From the NCBI GenBank assembly GCA_023431345.1, contig JAEYWK010000237.1:1-64000 (forward strand): a stretch of DNA of 64,000 bases, written 5' to 3'. The stretch is from Pseudomonadota bacterium (GTDB lineage: Bacteria; Myxococcota_A; Polyangia; Polyangiales; Polyangiaceae). This document shows, piece after piece, positions 36,787 through 46,396 of the stretch (position 1 is the first letter of the stretch; every line of letters begins with the position of its first letter). Made by a program: the position numbers and the translations under genes. Under the pieces are notes generated by a model, which saw only the letters and a program-made list of their open reading frames with translations, was not told the origin of the DNA and did not search any database.

Positions 36787-39120
36787 ATGCGTTTTGGTGA
36801 TGGCGCCTGGCGGATGCTGCCGGGCGTGGTTCCGACCTATTTGGCGCGCGTCGATGGCGTGGAGCGTTCAGCGACGGAGCTCTGCGTCCACGTCTCGAGC
36901 CGCCCCGAGCACGAGCGCTGGGCGACGCTGCAGGGTGACATGTTCACGGTGCGTATCAGCACGCCGGGCCCCGACGTGCTGCGCGTGCGCCTGTCGCATC
37001 ACCTCGGGCGCGTGCGCCGAGGTCCGGACTTCACGCTGAGGGCGGCCGAGCAGCCGCTCGTCGTCACGGAAACGGAGACAGAGCTTCGCGTCGTCGCTGG
37101 CGGCGTCGAGCTCTGCATCACCAAAGATCCGTGGGGTATGCGCTTCGTCGATCGCAGCACGGGCCAACCGATCACGAGCAGCCCGTACAAGGCGCTTTCG
37201 ATGATGGACAAGCCGGGGGAGGGTCGCTTCTTGCGCGAGCAGCTCACGCTGCGCGCCGGCGAGCTCGTCTACGGCTTGGGTGAGCGCTTCTCGGCCTTCG
37301 CCAAGAACGGCCAGACCGTCGATATGTGGAACGCCGACTGCGGCACCTGCTCCGACAAGGGTTACAAAGACGTCCCCTTCTTCATGACCACGAGCGGCTA
37401 CGGCGTGCTCGTGAACTCGCCCGACAGGATCTCGTTCGAGATCGGCACCGAGCAGGTGATGCGCGCGCAGTTCGCGGCGCCGGGGGAGGAGCTCGACTAC
37501 TTCTTCATCTACGGCCCCGACCCCAAGCAGGTGCTGGACAAGCTCGGCGCGCTGTCGGGCCGGCCCGCGCTGCCGCCGGCGTGGACCTTTGGCTTGTGGC
37601 TCACCACCTCGTTCACGACCAACTACGACGAGCCCACGGTGATGGGCTTCATCGACGGCATGCGCGAGCGCCAGATCCCGCTGCACGTGTTCCACTTCGA
37701 CTGCTTCTGGATGAAGGGGAACCACTGGTGCAATTTCCAGTGGGACGAAGAGGTGTTCCCGGAGCCGGCGGCCATGCTGCGGCGCTTGAAGGACAAAGGG
37801 CTACACGTCTGCGTCTGGATCAACTCGTACATCGCGGAGCGCTCGCACCTGTTCGCGGAGGGCGCTCGCAACGGCTACTTGCTGAAGCGCCCGAGCGGCG
37901 ACGTCTACCAGCGCAACCGCTGGCAAGCCGGCATGGGCTTCGTCGACTTCACGAACCCCGCCGCGACCCGCTGGTTCCAAGACAAGCTCGAGGAGCTGCT
38001 CGACATGGGCGTCGACTGCTTCAAGACCGACTTCGGCGAAGAGATCCCGCACGAAGACGTAGCCTATTTCGACGGCTCGGATCCGAGCCGAATGCACAAC
38101 TACTACACGTACTTGTACAACAAAGCGGTGTTCGAGCTGCTCGAGCGCAAGCGCGGCAAGCAGGAAGCGGCCGTGTTCGCCCGCTCCGCGACCGCGACGT
38201 GTCAGCAGTTCCCCGTGCACTGGGGCGGTGACTGCTACGGCAACTACGAGTCGATGGCGGAGACGCTGCGCGGCGGCTTGTCGCTAGCGCTGTCGGGCTT
38301 CGGCTTTTGGAGCCACGACATCGGCGGGTTCGAGAGCAAGGCCTCCGCGGCCGTCTACAAGCGCTGGGTCGCCTTCGGACTGCTGTCGTCGCACAGCCGC
38401 CTGCACGGCAGCACCTCGTACCGCGTGCCGTGGGTCTACGACGAAGAAGCGGTCGACGTGGTGCGTTACTTCACGCAGCTCAAGTGCCGGCTGATGCCCT
38501 ACTTGATGCGCGCTGCGCTGCAGGCGCACCGCGCGTCGCTGCCGATGATGCGGCCGATGCTGCTCGAGTTCCCGGCCGACCCGACCTGCCGCACCCTCGA
38601 TCGCCAGTACTTGCTGGGCGACGATCTGCTGGTCGCGCCGCTCTTTCACGATTCGCGCGCCGAGTACTACCTGCCAGAAGGCCAGTGGACTCACCTGCTG
38701 ACCGGCGAGGTGAGGAGCGGCGGGCGCTGGTACTTCGACGAGCTGGATTTCTTCGGCGTTCCGCTGTGGATCCGCGAAAATGCCGTGGTTCCCCTGAGCC
38801 CGGAGCTGGGCCAGGTCGACTACGACTACGGCAAGGGGCTCCGCCTCGTCTGCGGCAAGCTCGAGAACGTGACGCGCGCGCTCGAGATCTGGGGCCGCGA
38901 CGCGAAGCTCTGCGGCAGCTTCCGGATCGAGCACCGGGAGCGAACGCTGACGGTGAGCGGCCCGAGCCGTGACTTCGAGATTCAGCTGCCGTGGGCAAGC
39001 GAGCTTGCCGAGCTGGAAGGGGGGACGCAGATCTCGGCGCCGAGCGGGCGGGTGCCCGGGCCGCTCGGCGGCGTAGTCGTGCGCGCGACGAGTGAGCGCG
39101 TGACTTTGACTTGGTGCTGA
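36787..39120 (+). CDS. yicI: GH31 alpha-xylosidase, YicI type
   Basis: 777 residues from the ATG at 36787 (GAGGAG six bases upstream). There is no signal peptide, so it is cytoplasmic. The catalytic nucleophile is Asp415 in DCFKTDFGEEIP and the acid/base is Asp482 in HWGGDCYG, almost the same numbering as E. coli YicI (416/482), which hydrolyses alpha-1,6-linked xylose from isoprimeverose and xyloglucan oligosaccharides. Other GH31 marks are VYGLGERFSAFAKNG and GGLSLALSGFGFWSHDIGGF. It is one base upstream of GH42, so they are co-translated. Alpha-glucosidase activity is the alternative, but KTDFGE is the xylosidase form. Confidence 0.95.
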   Translation: MRFGDGAWRMLPGVVPTYLARVDGVERSATELCVHVSSRPEHERWATLQGDMFTVRISTPGPDVLRVRLSHHLGRVRRGPDFTLRAAEQPLVVTETETELRVVAGGVELCITKDPWGMRFVDRSTGQPITSSPYKALSMMDKPGEGRFLREQLTLRAGELVYGLGERFSAFAKNGQTVDMWNADCGTCSDKGYKDVPFFMTTSGYGVLVNSPDRISFEIGTEQVMRAQFAAPGEELDYFFIYGPDPKQVLDKLGALSGRPALPPAWTFGLWLTTSFTTNYDEPTVMGFIDGMRERQIPLHVFHFDCFWMKGNHWCNFQWDEEVFPEPAAMLRRLKDKGLHVCVWINSYIAERSHLFAEGARNGYLLKRPSGDVYQRNRWQAGMGFVDFTNPAATRWFQDKLEELLDMGVDCFKTDFGEEIPHEDVAYFDGSDPSRMHNYYTYLYNKAVFELLERKRGKQEAAVFARSATATCQQFPVHWGGDCYGNYESMAETLRGGLSLALSGFGFWSHDIGGFESKASAAVYKRWVAFGLLSSHSRLHGSTSYRVPWVYDEEAVDVVRYFTQLKCRLMPYLMRAALQAHRASLPMMRPMLLEFPADPTCRTLDRQYLLGDDLLVAPLFHDSRAEYYLPEGQWTHLLTGEVRSGGRWYFDELDFFGVPLWIRENAVVPLSPELGQVDYDYGKGLRLVCGKLENVTRALEIWGRDAKLCGSFRIEHRERTLTVSGPSRDFEIQLPWASELAELEGGTQISAPSGRVPGPLGGVVVRATSERVTLTWC

Positions 39121-39121
39121 C

Positions 39122-41212
39122 ATGGTCCGACCTTTGCTGATGCCTGGCTCGCGGCGCCTCCTCCACGGCGGTGACTACAACCCCGATCAATGGCTGCGCA
39201 CGCCCGAGATCATCGACGAAGACTTCCGGCTGATGCAGCTCGCCGGCTGCAACACCTTCGCGCTCGGCGTCTTCGCGTGGACCAGCTACGAGCGCGAAGA
39301 GGGCGTGTTCGATTTCGGCTGGCTCGACCGCATCATGGATCGCATGGCGGAGGCGGGGCACCGCGTGGTGCTGGCCACGCCGAGCGGCGCCAAGCCGGCC
39401 TGGCTCTCGCAGAAGTACCCGGAAATTCGCCGGGTCGGACGCAGCGGCGCGCGCGAGCTGCACGGCGGACGCCACAACCACTGCTGGTCCTCGCCCGTGT
39501 ACCGCGGGAAGGTGGCGGAGGTGAACGGCCGGCTCGCGGAGCGCTACGCCCAGCACCCCGCGCTCGGCATGTGGCACATCTCGAACGAGTACAGCGGCGA
39601 GTGCTTCTGCGAGCTGTGCCTGGCGAGCTTTCACGGCTGGCTCGAGCGACGCTACGGCCGCGTCGAAGCGCTCAACGACGCCTGGTGGACCGCCTTCTGG
39701 AGCCACACCTTCACGCGCTTCGATCAGATCGATCCGCGCGACGGGAGCATCGACTCTTTGAAGCTGGACTTTCGCCGCTTCACCAGCGACCTCTCGATCG
39801 ACTTCATGCGCGCCGAGATCGCCGCGCTCCGGCGCTCCTCGCGCGACGCGCCCGTGACCACCAACCTGATGGGGCTGCATTCGGGCATCGACTACGCGAA
39901 GCAAGCGGCCGAGCTCGACATCGTGTCCGACGATCAGTACCCGGCGTATTCGCCGGACTCGCCCGAGCTCGAGCGGAGCGTGCTGCGCGTCGCCTTCAAA
40001 GACGACCTGCACCGCAGCTTCAAGCCGGACCGCCCGTGGATGCTGATGGAGAGCTGTCCCGATGCCCCGCAGTGGAAGCACCCGGCCCAGCTCAAACGCC
40101 CGAAGATGCACCAAGCCGAGATGCTGCAGGCGCTCGGGCACGGCGCGGAGGGCACCTGCTATTTCCAGTGGCGCAAGGGGCGCGCCGGGGGCGAAAAGCT
40201 GCACGGCGCGGTCGTAGATCACGTCGGTCACGAGCACACGCGCGTCTTTCGCAGCGTCGCCGAGCTGAGCGAGCGCTACTCCCGCTTGCACGAGATCATC
40301 GGCTCTGAGACGCAGAGCCGCGTCGCCATCATCTACGACTGGGAGGTGCGCTGGGCGTTCGAGGCCTCGGAAGGCGTTCGCTCCGGCGGCGAGGGTTGGG
40401 CCGTCGGTGAGCTTGCTCCCCGCGACACCTACGCGGAGGTCGCGCTCGATCACTACTCGCCATTCGCGCGCCACGGCGTCTCCGTAGACGTAGTCGGCGC
40501 TGGGCGTGACCTCTCGGCGTACACGCTCGTGATCGCTCCGCAGCTGTGGATGCTCGCGCCAGGAGTCGGCGAGCGCCTCGCGCGCTTCGTGGAGGGCGGC
40601 GGCACGCTCGTCACGACGTACTACAGCGGTCACTGCGATCAGACGAATCGCTGCTTTCTCGGCGGATTTCCCGGCGACGGCTTGATGAACGTGCTGGGGA
40701 TCTGGAACGAGGAGACCGACTGGCTTCCCCGTGCCGCCACCCGGCGCGCCGTGACACGGCCGGAGGCCAGCGGCTTGCGGCTCGCTTCGAGCTATGTGGC
40801 CGAAGAGCTGTGCGCGCTCGTGGAGCTACGCGGCGCGACCTCGCTCATCGACTACGCGGAAGACTTCTACGCGGGCACACCAGCGCTCACGCGGCATCAG
40901 TACGGGCGAGGCGTCGCCTATTATCAAGCGGCGCGGCTCGGCGGCACGTTCCTGCTCGATTTCTACGGCGCGCTGATCGAGCAGCTCGGCCTCACGCAGA
41001 GCCTCGGGCGCATGCTGCCGCCGAAGCTGGCAGCTCAGCGCCGCGTCGGTCCGAACCACGAGTACTTGTTCCTGCAGAACTTCTCCGCGGAGGAGCGCAC
41101 GCTCCCGCTTCCCTCCGCAAACTTCGTCGACTTGCTGAGGCAAAGTCCGCTCCACGGCACCGTGCAGCTCGGGCCCTGGGACTCGACGGTGCTACGCCGA
41201 CCGGTCTCGTGA
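39122..41212 (+). CDS. GH42 beta-galactosidase
   Basis: 696 residues, no signal peptide, cytoplasmic. The GH42 hallmarks are LLHGGDYNPDQW at residues 13-24 and the acid/base Glu156 in ISNEYSGECFCELC; Cys121, Cys161, Cys163 and Cys166 match the structural zinc cluster of many GH42 enzymes. The nucleophile is Glu310 in WMLMESCPDAPQW. The trimerisation-like domain follows from about residue 395 and a short beta-domain ends the chain. It removes beta-linked galactose, which in xyloglucan decorates xylose (the L side chain). It begins one base after the GH31 stop. Alpha-L-arabinopyranosidase activity is a known alternative in this family. Confidence 0.94.
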   Translation: MVRPLLMPGSRRLLHGGDYNPDQWLRTPEIIDEDFRLMQLAGCNTFALGVFAWTSYEREEGVFDFGWLDRIMDRMAEAGHRVVLATPSGAKPAWLSQKYPEIRRVGRSGARELHGGRHNHCWSSPVYRGKVAEVNGRLAERYAQHPALGMWHISNEYSGECFCELCLASFHGWLERRYGRVEALNDAWWTAFWSHTFTRFDQIDPRDGSIDSLKLDFRRFTSDLSIDFMRAEIAALRRSSRDAPVTTNLMGLHSGIDYAKQAAELDIVSDDQYPAYSPDSPELERSVLRVAFKDDLHRSFKPDRPWMLMESCPDAPQWKHPAQLKRPKMHQAEMLQALGHGAEGTCYFQWRKGRAGGEKLHGAVVDHVGHEHTRVFRSVAELSERYSRLHEIIGSETQSRVAIIYDWEVRWAFEASEGVRSGGEGWAVGELAPRDTYAEVALDHYSPFARHGVSVDVVGAGRDLSAYTLVIAPQLWMLAPGVGERLARFVEGGGTLVTTYYSGHCDQTNRCFLGGFPGDGLMNVLGIWNEETDWLPRAATRRAVTRPEASGLRLASSYVAEELCALVELRGATSLIDYAEDFYAGTPALTRHQYGRGVAYYQAARLGGTFLLDFYGALIEQLGLTQSLGRMLPPKLAAQRRVGPNHEYLFLQNFSAEERTLPLPSANFVDLLRQSPLHGTVQLGPWDSTVLRRPVS

Positions 41213-41485
41213 TCGGTGAGTGAGCGCGCGCGCGTGGGCTTCGCCGGCGCAGGAAAGTGTCAGCCCGGATCGAAGGCTCCGGTGGCGGTCGCTGCGTGAC
41301 GCCGTGAAACGGTGCGTCGCTGTAGCGCGAAAAACCCCATCATCCTTTTTTTGATGTTCGCGGGGGCCACTCCGTCACTCTTCCAATGTCCCGCGTGTCG
41401 GCGCGGGGTTTTTCCAAGTTCTGGTATATTTTTACAACTGTCGGCGCCAGAATGGCGCTGCTGGCCGCACGCAAGGGCATTGGAC
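41213..41485. promoter_or_regulatory. Intergenic region before the M64 protease gene
   Basis: 273 bases. A T7 run at 41345-41351 and a TATATT at 41425-41430 mark an AT-rich stretch that is unusual here. TATATT may be a -10, without a visible -35. The string CGGCGCCAGAATGG (41442-41455) is a near copy of the GH44 start region. An ATG at 41452 would open a short frame overlapping the protease start out of frame. Confidence 0.4.
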
Positions 41486-43003
41486 ATGAAGCTTCGCCTC
41501 TCACGCTCTCACCTCGCGGCCATCACGTTTCTGGCCGCGCTATCCGCAACTGTCGCCTGTTCGGGAACGCCGGACGGGCCGGACCCCGACGGCAATGGCG
41601 CCGGGGCGAGCTCACCGGGCGGCGGCGCGAGCGGCGCGGGCAACAGCGCCGGCAGCAACTCCCCCGCGGGTAGCAGCTCGGACTCCGGCAATGACGGCGG
41701 CAGTGAGGCCTCGGGCGGCACGCCCGGAACTGGCGGCAACCCGGACGCGGGAGCTGGCGGCACCAGCCCGGCCGGCGGAGCTGGAGCGGCAGCGGGCGGC
41801 AGCAGCGGCGGTCAGACCGGCTTTGGGGGCAGCGGCGGCAGCCCCGCGGTGCCCGCGCTCGACTGCGGCAAAGACGGTTGGGCGTTCGAGAACGCCGGCC
41901 CTCCCAAGAACCGCGTCAACTACCTGATCTTGGCAGACGGCTATACGGCGACGACCGTCGACACCACGCTCAAGACTCACATCGAAGTGATGGCGAAGCG
42001 GCGCTTCGAGCACGAGAGCGGGGAGCCCTACGGTCGCTACCGCAAGTTCGTCAACATCTGCGTGATGAAGGCGGTCAGCCAGAACGACGGCATCGGCAAC
42101 GGCCCGACCATCTTCGACGGCGGCAACGGTGGCGATCGCTTGGCGCGGGTCGACTCCACGAAGGTCAACAACTACATCAAGGAGAACGTGCCCGCGTCCT
42201 TCGAGGTCGACTGGAAGGCTGTCGTGCTCAACCAGGACAAATGGGAGAACACGGGCAGCATCTTGATGCTGTGGTCCGGCGCGCACGCAGATGCGGCCGG
42301 CGCGGCGCTGCACGAGGGCGGCCACGGCCACCACCAACTGGCGGATGAGTACGGCAGTCAAACCGGCTGCCAGAACCAGCAGGCCAGCTGCGGCAGCAGC
42401 GGCCAAGCGTACCAAGAGGTCAACTCGGCCGGTAACTGCACCACCACCGACAACAAGTGGGCGATGTGGCTCGGCACCACTCAGAAGGGCCTGAAAGTAC
42501 CGGATATGGGCGCCACCGGCATGCAGGGCACCTGGCAGGGCAGCCGCTACGTCGCCAGCGGGCAATATCGCCCGTCGTGCAACTCGATGATGAACAGCTT
42601 GTTCGGCATGAACGTGGACACCAGCTTCAACTCGGTGTCGCGTGAGCAGATGGTGTTCGGTATCTGGCGCGCGGTCGTGCCCATCGACTCGACGGAGCCG
42701 CCGGAGGGCGCCGTCGCGAGCGTGCCGGCTACGCTCAAGGTCAACGTGATCGATCCCGCTGTCATCAACGTAGACTGGGACATCGACGGCAAGGTGAGCG
42801 TCAACGCCGGCACCACCTTCTCGACCGCTTCCCTGGCGTCGGGCGCGCACACCATCACCGCCACCGCCTACGACAACGCCACCACGGATCTCGTGAAGCT
42901 GCGCACGAGCGTCTGCCCGCCCAGCGTGACTGGCAACTACTGCCACGGCACTGCCTGGAAGCGCTCGACCCAGAAGGTCACCTGGACCTTCACCAAACCC
43001 TGA
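41486..43003 (+). CDS. M64 (IgA-peptidase-type) metalloprotease lipoprotein
   Basis: 505 residues from the ATG at 41486, which starts a signal peptide ending ATVAC (Cys25). A Gly/Ser/Ala/Pro linker of about 100 residues precedes the catalytic part (VNYLILADGYTATTVDTTL). The zinc site HEGGHGHHQLADEYG, His276-Glu277 with His280, is the M64 motif (HExxH with a downstream DEY). The C-terminal 130 residues look like a beta-sandwich (Ig-like) domain. It is secreted and probably surface-anchored, and its substrates are unknown. A TGA ends it, and the same frame continues immediately as the next feature. Confidence 0.9.
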   Translation: MKLRLSRSHLAAITFLAALSATVACSGTPDGPDPDGNGAGASSPGGGASGAGNSAGSNSPAGSSSDSGNDGGSEASGGTPGTGGNPDAGAGGTSPAGGAGAAAGGSSGGQTGFGGSGGSPAVPALDCGKDGWAFENAGPPKNRVNYLILADGYTATTVDTTLKTHIEVMAKRRFEHESGEPYGRYRKFVNICVMKAVSQNDGIGNGPTIFDGGNGGDRLARVDSTKVNNYIKENVPASFEVDWKAVVLNQDKWENTGSILMLWSGAHADAAGAALHEGGHGHHQLADEYGSQTGCQNQQASCGSSGQAYQEVNSAGNCTTTDNKWAMWLGTTQKGLKVPDMGATGMQGTWQGSRYVASGQYRPSCNSMMNSLFGMNVDTSFNSVSREQMVFGIWRAVVPIDSTEPPEGAVASVPATLKVNVIDPAVINVDWDIDGKVSVNAGTTFSTASLASGAHTITATAYDNATTDLVKLRTSVCPPSVTGNYCHGTAWKRSTQKVTWTFTKP

Positions 43004-43576
43004 TTGGAAAGCTCGCTCCCCCCCGCCAAACTAGCCGCAGGCGCCAAAAAGGCCGCCGGGGCGGCGGCGCTGCTCGCCGTCGCGCTGCTCGGCTGGTGGC
43101 TACTGCGGCCGACGCCCCCCGCGCCAGAGCCCCTGCCCGCCGTGGTGCGAGCGAGCGCCGAGCGCGAGCCAGCGGCGAAGGCGCCGCCGCCCGCGCCGGT
43201 GGAGCAAGCGGATTTCCTGCCGGATGGACAGCAAATCTATCCGGCCGGCTCGGTCGCCCCGCCTGAGCCCCAGGGCATGGCGCCGCACGGCCTCACCCCT
43301 CGACACCAGCGCATCTACCGAGAAAATAACCTCGTTGGTAGCTTGAATGGTGCGATGGACGTCGGCGACGTCGCCGGTTTGCGCCGGCTCCTCCAGCAAT
43401 ACCGCGAGGAGTTTCCGGAAGACTCGCACGTGCTGCAGGTCGGCTACGAGCTGATCGCCAACTGCCTCGAGCACCCGCGCAGCTCGCGCCACCGCGAGAT
43501 CGCCCAGCGCTACTACGAGGAAGAGCTCAACTCAGGGCTCCGCCGCTACATCCGGCGCCACTGCCTCGCGAACTGA
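43004..43576 (+). CDS. Membrane-anchored hypothetical protein in frame with the M64 gene
   Basis: 190 residues if started at the TTG directly after the M64 TGA. It is in the same reading frame, with no separate ribosome site visible. Residues about 17-34 form a hydrophobic anchor (GAAALLAVALLGWWLL), then a Pro/Ala-rich stretch and a charged helical domain (about 90-190) with conserved-looking NNLVGSLNGAMDVGDVAGLR, similar in feel to a short tetratricopeptide-like bundle. I do not recognise a family. It is either an independent gene translated by coupling or a readthrough extension of the protease. It converges on GH74 copy 2. Confidence 0.65.
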   Translation: MESSLPPAKLAAGAKKAAGAAALLAVALLGWWLLRPTPPAPEPLPAVVRASAEREPAAKAPPPAPVEQADFLPDGQQIYPAGSVAPPEPQGMAPHGLTPRHQRIYRENNLVGSLNGAMDVGDVAGLRRLLQQYREEFPEDSHVLQVGYELIANCLEHPRSSRHREIAQRYYEEELNSGLRRYIRRHCLAN

Positions 43577-43590
43577 AGCCGCGGCGCCGG

Positions 43591-43604
43591 TCGCTCGTGA
43601 GCGA
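43591..43604. terminator. Short perfect hairpin between convergent genes
   Basis: TCGCTC and GAGCGA pair around GT in the 32-base gap between the stop codons at 43576 and 43609. It is GC-rich and symmetrical, so usable in both directions; there is no T tract. Confidence 0.4.
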
Positions 43605-43608
43605 TCGA

Positions 43609-45966
43609 TTAGTTCTTCGGCTCGCCGTAGATGATGCCGCGCCCGGGCGGGCCGATGTACACGCGACCGTAGACGCGCGGGTCGCCGATGATCACGAAGC
43701 TGCCGCCGTATTGGTGCTTGTCGTCGTTGATGCGCACCCACGACTCGCCCTCATCGTCCGAACGGAAGAAGCCCACCAGCCCCTCCACCTTGCCGGAGAT
43801 GTAAATCGACGGGTAGCTCTTGCCCGGCGCGGCCTTGCCGAAGCCGAGCGCGAACGCTTCGTCCACGGTGCCCACGCCGAGGTAGCTCTGACCGGAGTCG
43901 GTCGTGCGCGCGAGCTGCTTTCCGGCGGTGATCCAGGCTTCGCCCTCTTTACCGGGGACGGCTTGGATGCTGGTGGTCACGAGTTCGTACTCGGGGCGCG
44001 AGGAGAGCGGTGTGGAGCCTTTGGTGAAGTTGGCGCCGCCGTCGACGCTCACGTAGGCGTCCCCGGTGAGCGCGTCGTAGGCGTAGAGCTTCTTGGCGTT
44101 GACGCGGTCCGACGCGAGGCGCAGGGCGTGGGGTGCCCACTCCGGGGTCTTGGTAGGGTTCGGGAGCCCCGCGGCGTCTTTCCAAGTCTTACCGTTGTCG
44201 GTGGTGTACGCCGCGCGGGCGCCGCGAGCCGCCCAGAGCAGCGTGCTGCCGTCGGCCGAGACGACGATGTTGCCCAAGCCCTCGCTGCCGGGCGGCTCCA
44301 CCTCGAATTGCTTCCAGGTGCTGCCCGCGTCGAACGACACGGCCCCGCGTGGTCCCTTCGTACCGTCCCACGGGTGCGACCCGGCTCGCGCGACCACGCT
44401 CGGCTTCTTGCCGGCGAAATCGATGCTGTCGGCGCTGGCGCAGGTGGGGTTCGTGAACGTGCCGCGCTTGGGCGACTCGTCGAGCGAGTCGTGGCGGAAG
44501 CCGCAGACGTCGGCCATCACCGACAACAGCTGCGGGCCTTCGGGGGGGCTGACCAGGGCGCGCACCGCCGTCTCTTCGAGGTTGCGGGTGTGAAACGCCC
44601 ACGCCGTCGGCTTGTCGGCGTCGGCCTCGGTCAAGTCGTGGGTTGCCCAGATGCCGCCACCATCGACGGTCATGGCGATCTTCGAGTCGAACGGATCGAT
44701 CTTGATGTCGCTCATCCACTGCGGGGCGCCGATCTTGGGGCGGTGGTGGTAGGTGTGAGCGACACCGTCGCCGTCGATGGTGGCCTTCGTCATCATCGGC
44801 TTCCAGGTCTTGCCGCCGTCGCTGGTGCGGAAGATTTCGCCGCCCTTCGCCCAGCGGTCGATGGTGGTCGCCACCAGCGTGCCGGGGCGCTGCGCGTCGA
44901 GCGCGACCGCCGCGTAGCCGAACTTGTCGCCGTCGCTGGGCTTGATCGGTGAGATGTCGGTCCAGGTGTCGGACTTCGGATCGAAGCGGTAGAGGGCGCC
45001 GTCGGTCACGTCGTGCGGCCCAGGGCCGTTCGAGTAGGCGATGTAGAGCTTGCCGTCTTTGTCGACCACGGCGCGGCTGGGCAGGTTGCCCTTGGGCTGC
45101 TTGGGCAGCGGCTGCCAGGTCTTGCCCGCGTCTTGGCTGCGGTACATGCCGACTTCCTTGTCGCTGACGCCGGCGTAGATGAGCTTGCTCGGTTGACCGG
45201 GCTTTTGCCCGTTGGGCACGGGAATCACGATCGGGATGCCGAAGCCATTCGCGTCGTCTTTGGCTGGAAAGCTGTCGACGCGGCTCCACGTGAGCGCTTC
45301 GTCCGTGCTCTTCCACAGTCCGTTCTTGCGCGAGCCGAAGTAGAGCGTCTTCGGCTCGAGCGGATCGACGGCGAGGCGCTCGCCGTTGCCGCGGCCCATC
45401 TCGTTGCCGCCCATCTTCATGTACGGCATCGGGATGACCCGCCAGTTGTCACCGCGATCGTCGGAGCGCATGAACGCGCCCGTGCCCGCCCAAGACTGGG
45501 TGTACATGCCGACGGCCATGTACACGCGATCGGCGTTCACCGGATCGGCGGCGATGCTCTCGATGCCCATGTAATGGCCATCGGCTTTGCTCAGGAAATC
45601 AGTGAGCGGTATCCAGCTTTTCTTGACCGGATCGTAGCGGTAGGCGCCGCCGATGTCGGTGCGCGCGTACAGGATGCCCGCCTTGACGGGGCTGTAGATC
45701 AAGCCGGTGACGAAGCCGCCGCCAACGATGGCCACGCTCTTCCACTCGTAAGGCACCGCCTGCGGGCCTTTGCCTTCGTTGCTGCCGGACGCGGCAGCGG
45801 AGGCTTTGGCGGCTTCTTGCTTGGCGAGCTCGGCCTCTGAAGGAGGGCGCAGGCACGCCGTCGCCGCGAGCGCGAGCGCACAGACGGCTGCGGCGCTGAA
45901 GCGCGGGGCCGAAGGCCGGTGGGGGACGAGGTTCACGGGGCGTACCGGGATGAGACGAGCTTCCAT
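43609..45966 (-). CDS. GH74 xyloglucanase-type lipoprotein (copy 2)
   Basis: 785 residues. The N-terminus has a basic lead, a hydrophobic stretch and ALAATAC (probable lipidation at Cys38), then an Ala/Glu/Lys-rich spacer. GH74 motifs: RTDIGGAYRY with Asp104 and ADVCGFRHDSLD with Asp486. Many Asp-box turns are visible (SDDRGDNWRV, SQDAGKTWQP, TSDGGKTWKP). It parallels copy 1 along its length but is more Lys-rich and 50 residues longer, so the two may differ in endo/exo preference or surface charge. It probably cuts xyloglucan at the cell surface. Its 5' side faces a 430-base region that it shares with a divergent kinase gene. Confidence 0.92.
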   Translation of the reverse strand: MEARLIPVRPVNLVPHRPSAPRFSAAAVCALALAATACLRPPSEAELAKQEAAKASAAASGSNEGKGPQAVPYEWKSVAIVGGGFVTGLIYSPVKAGILYARTDIGGAYRYDPVKKSWIPLTDFLSKADGHYMGIESIAADPVNADRVYMAVGMYTQSWAGTGAFMRSDDRGDNWRVIPMPYMKMGGNEMGRGNGERLAVDPLEPKTLYFGSRKNGLWKSTDEALTWSRVDSFPAKDDANGFGIPIVIPVPNGQKPGQPSKLIYAGVSDKEVGMYRSQDAGKTWQPLPKQPKGNLPSRAVVDKDGKLYIAYSNGPGPHDVTDGALYRFDPKSDTWTDISPIKPSDGDKFGYAAVALDAQRPGTLVATTIDRWAKGGEIFRTSDGGKTWKPMMTKATIDGDGVAHTYHHRPKIGAPQWMSDIKIDPFDSKIAMTVDGGGIWATHDLTEADADKPTAWAFHTRNLEETAVRALVSPPEGPQLLSVMADVCGFRHDSLDESPKRGTFTNPTCASADSIDFAGKKPSVVARAGSHPWDGTKGPRGAVSFDAGSTWKQFEVEPPGSEGLGNIVVSADGSTLLWAARGARAAYTTDNGKTWKDAAGLPNPTKTPEWAPHALRLASDRVNAKKLYAYDALTGDAYVSVDGGANFTKGSTPLSSRPEYELVTTSIQAVPGKEGEAWITAGKQLARTTDSGQSYLGVGTVDEAFALGFGKAAPGKSYPSIYISGKVEGLVGFFRSDDEGESWVRINDDKHQYGGSFVIIGDPRVYGRVYIGPPGRGIIYGEPKN

Positions 45967-46396
45967 GTATTCGCGTGGTGCTGATCGAGGCTGTTGCTGA
46001 TGAAGAAGGGTGGACGCGCTGCCGCTCAGCAGCTGCGCGGAGCGAGCGTTCCATCGCCGTCGGCGTGAATCACCTCACCGCGAGGGCTATCGGTGGTTCG
46101 CGTCGAACCCTCGTTATCACATCGACGCTCGAAGGTGACCGGTTCACGCGGCCCCTCGCAAACGCAGTGGCTGGTCGCGCTGCCTTCCTCGCATTTGCTT
46201 CTCGCCAGTCGTCATTTCTCACCGCCGTCACCCTGCTGCTGCTGCTCACCCTCGAGCCCGTGTCGTGGACATCTCCGACCACGACAACCTGCCTTGCGGC
46301 TTCGCCTGGACCGACAGCGTCGCCGCTCCGATCACCATTCACGACAGTGCAAAAGCGTCGCACCTCCGCTCACGTGCGGACATGCTAAGTTAGTCG
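45967..46396. other. 430-base intergenic region, divergent
   Basis: I see no convincing gene here. Short frames exist on both strands but lack family motifs and ribosome sites. The region must contain promoters for GH74 copy 2 (leftward) and the Ser/Thr kinase (rightward). A (CTG)4 run near 46230 and mild AT enrichment are the only notable points. Confidence 0.5.

Noticed and set aside
45975..46388. 137-residue frame in the 430-base intergenic region
   Set aside because: No ribosome site, no family motif and mixed composition; a hydrophobic stretch alone (VTLLLLLTLEPV) is not sufficient support.
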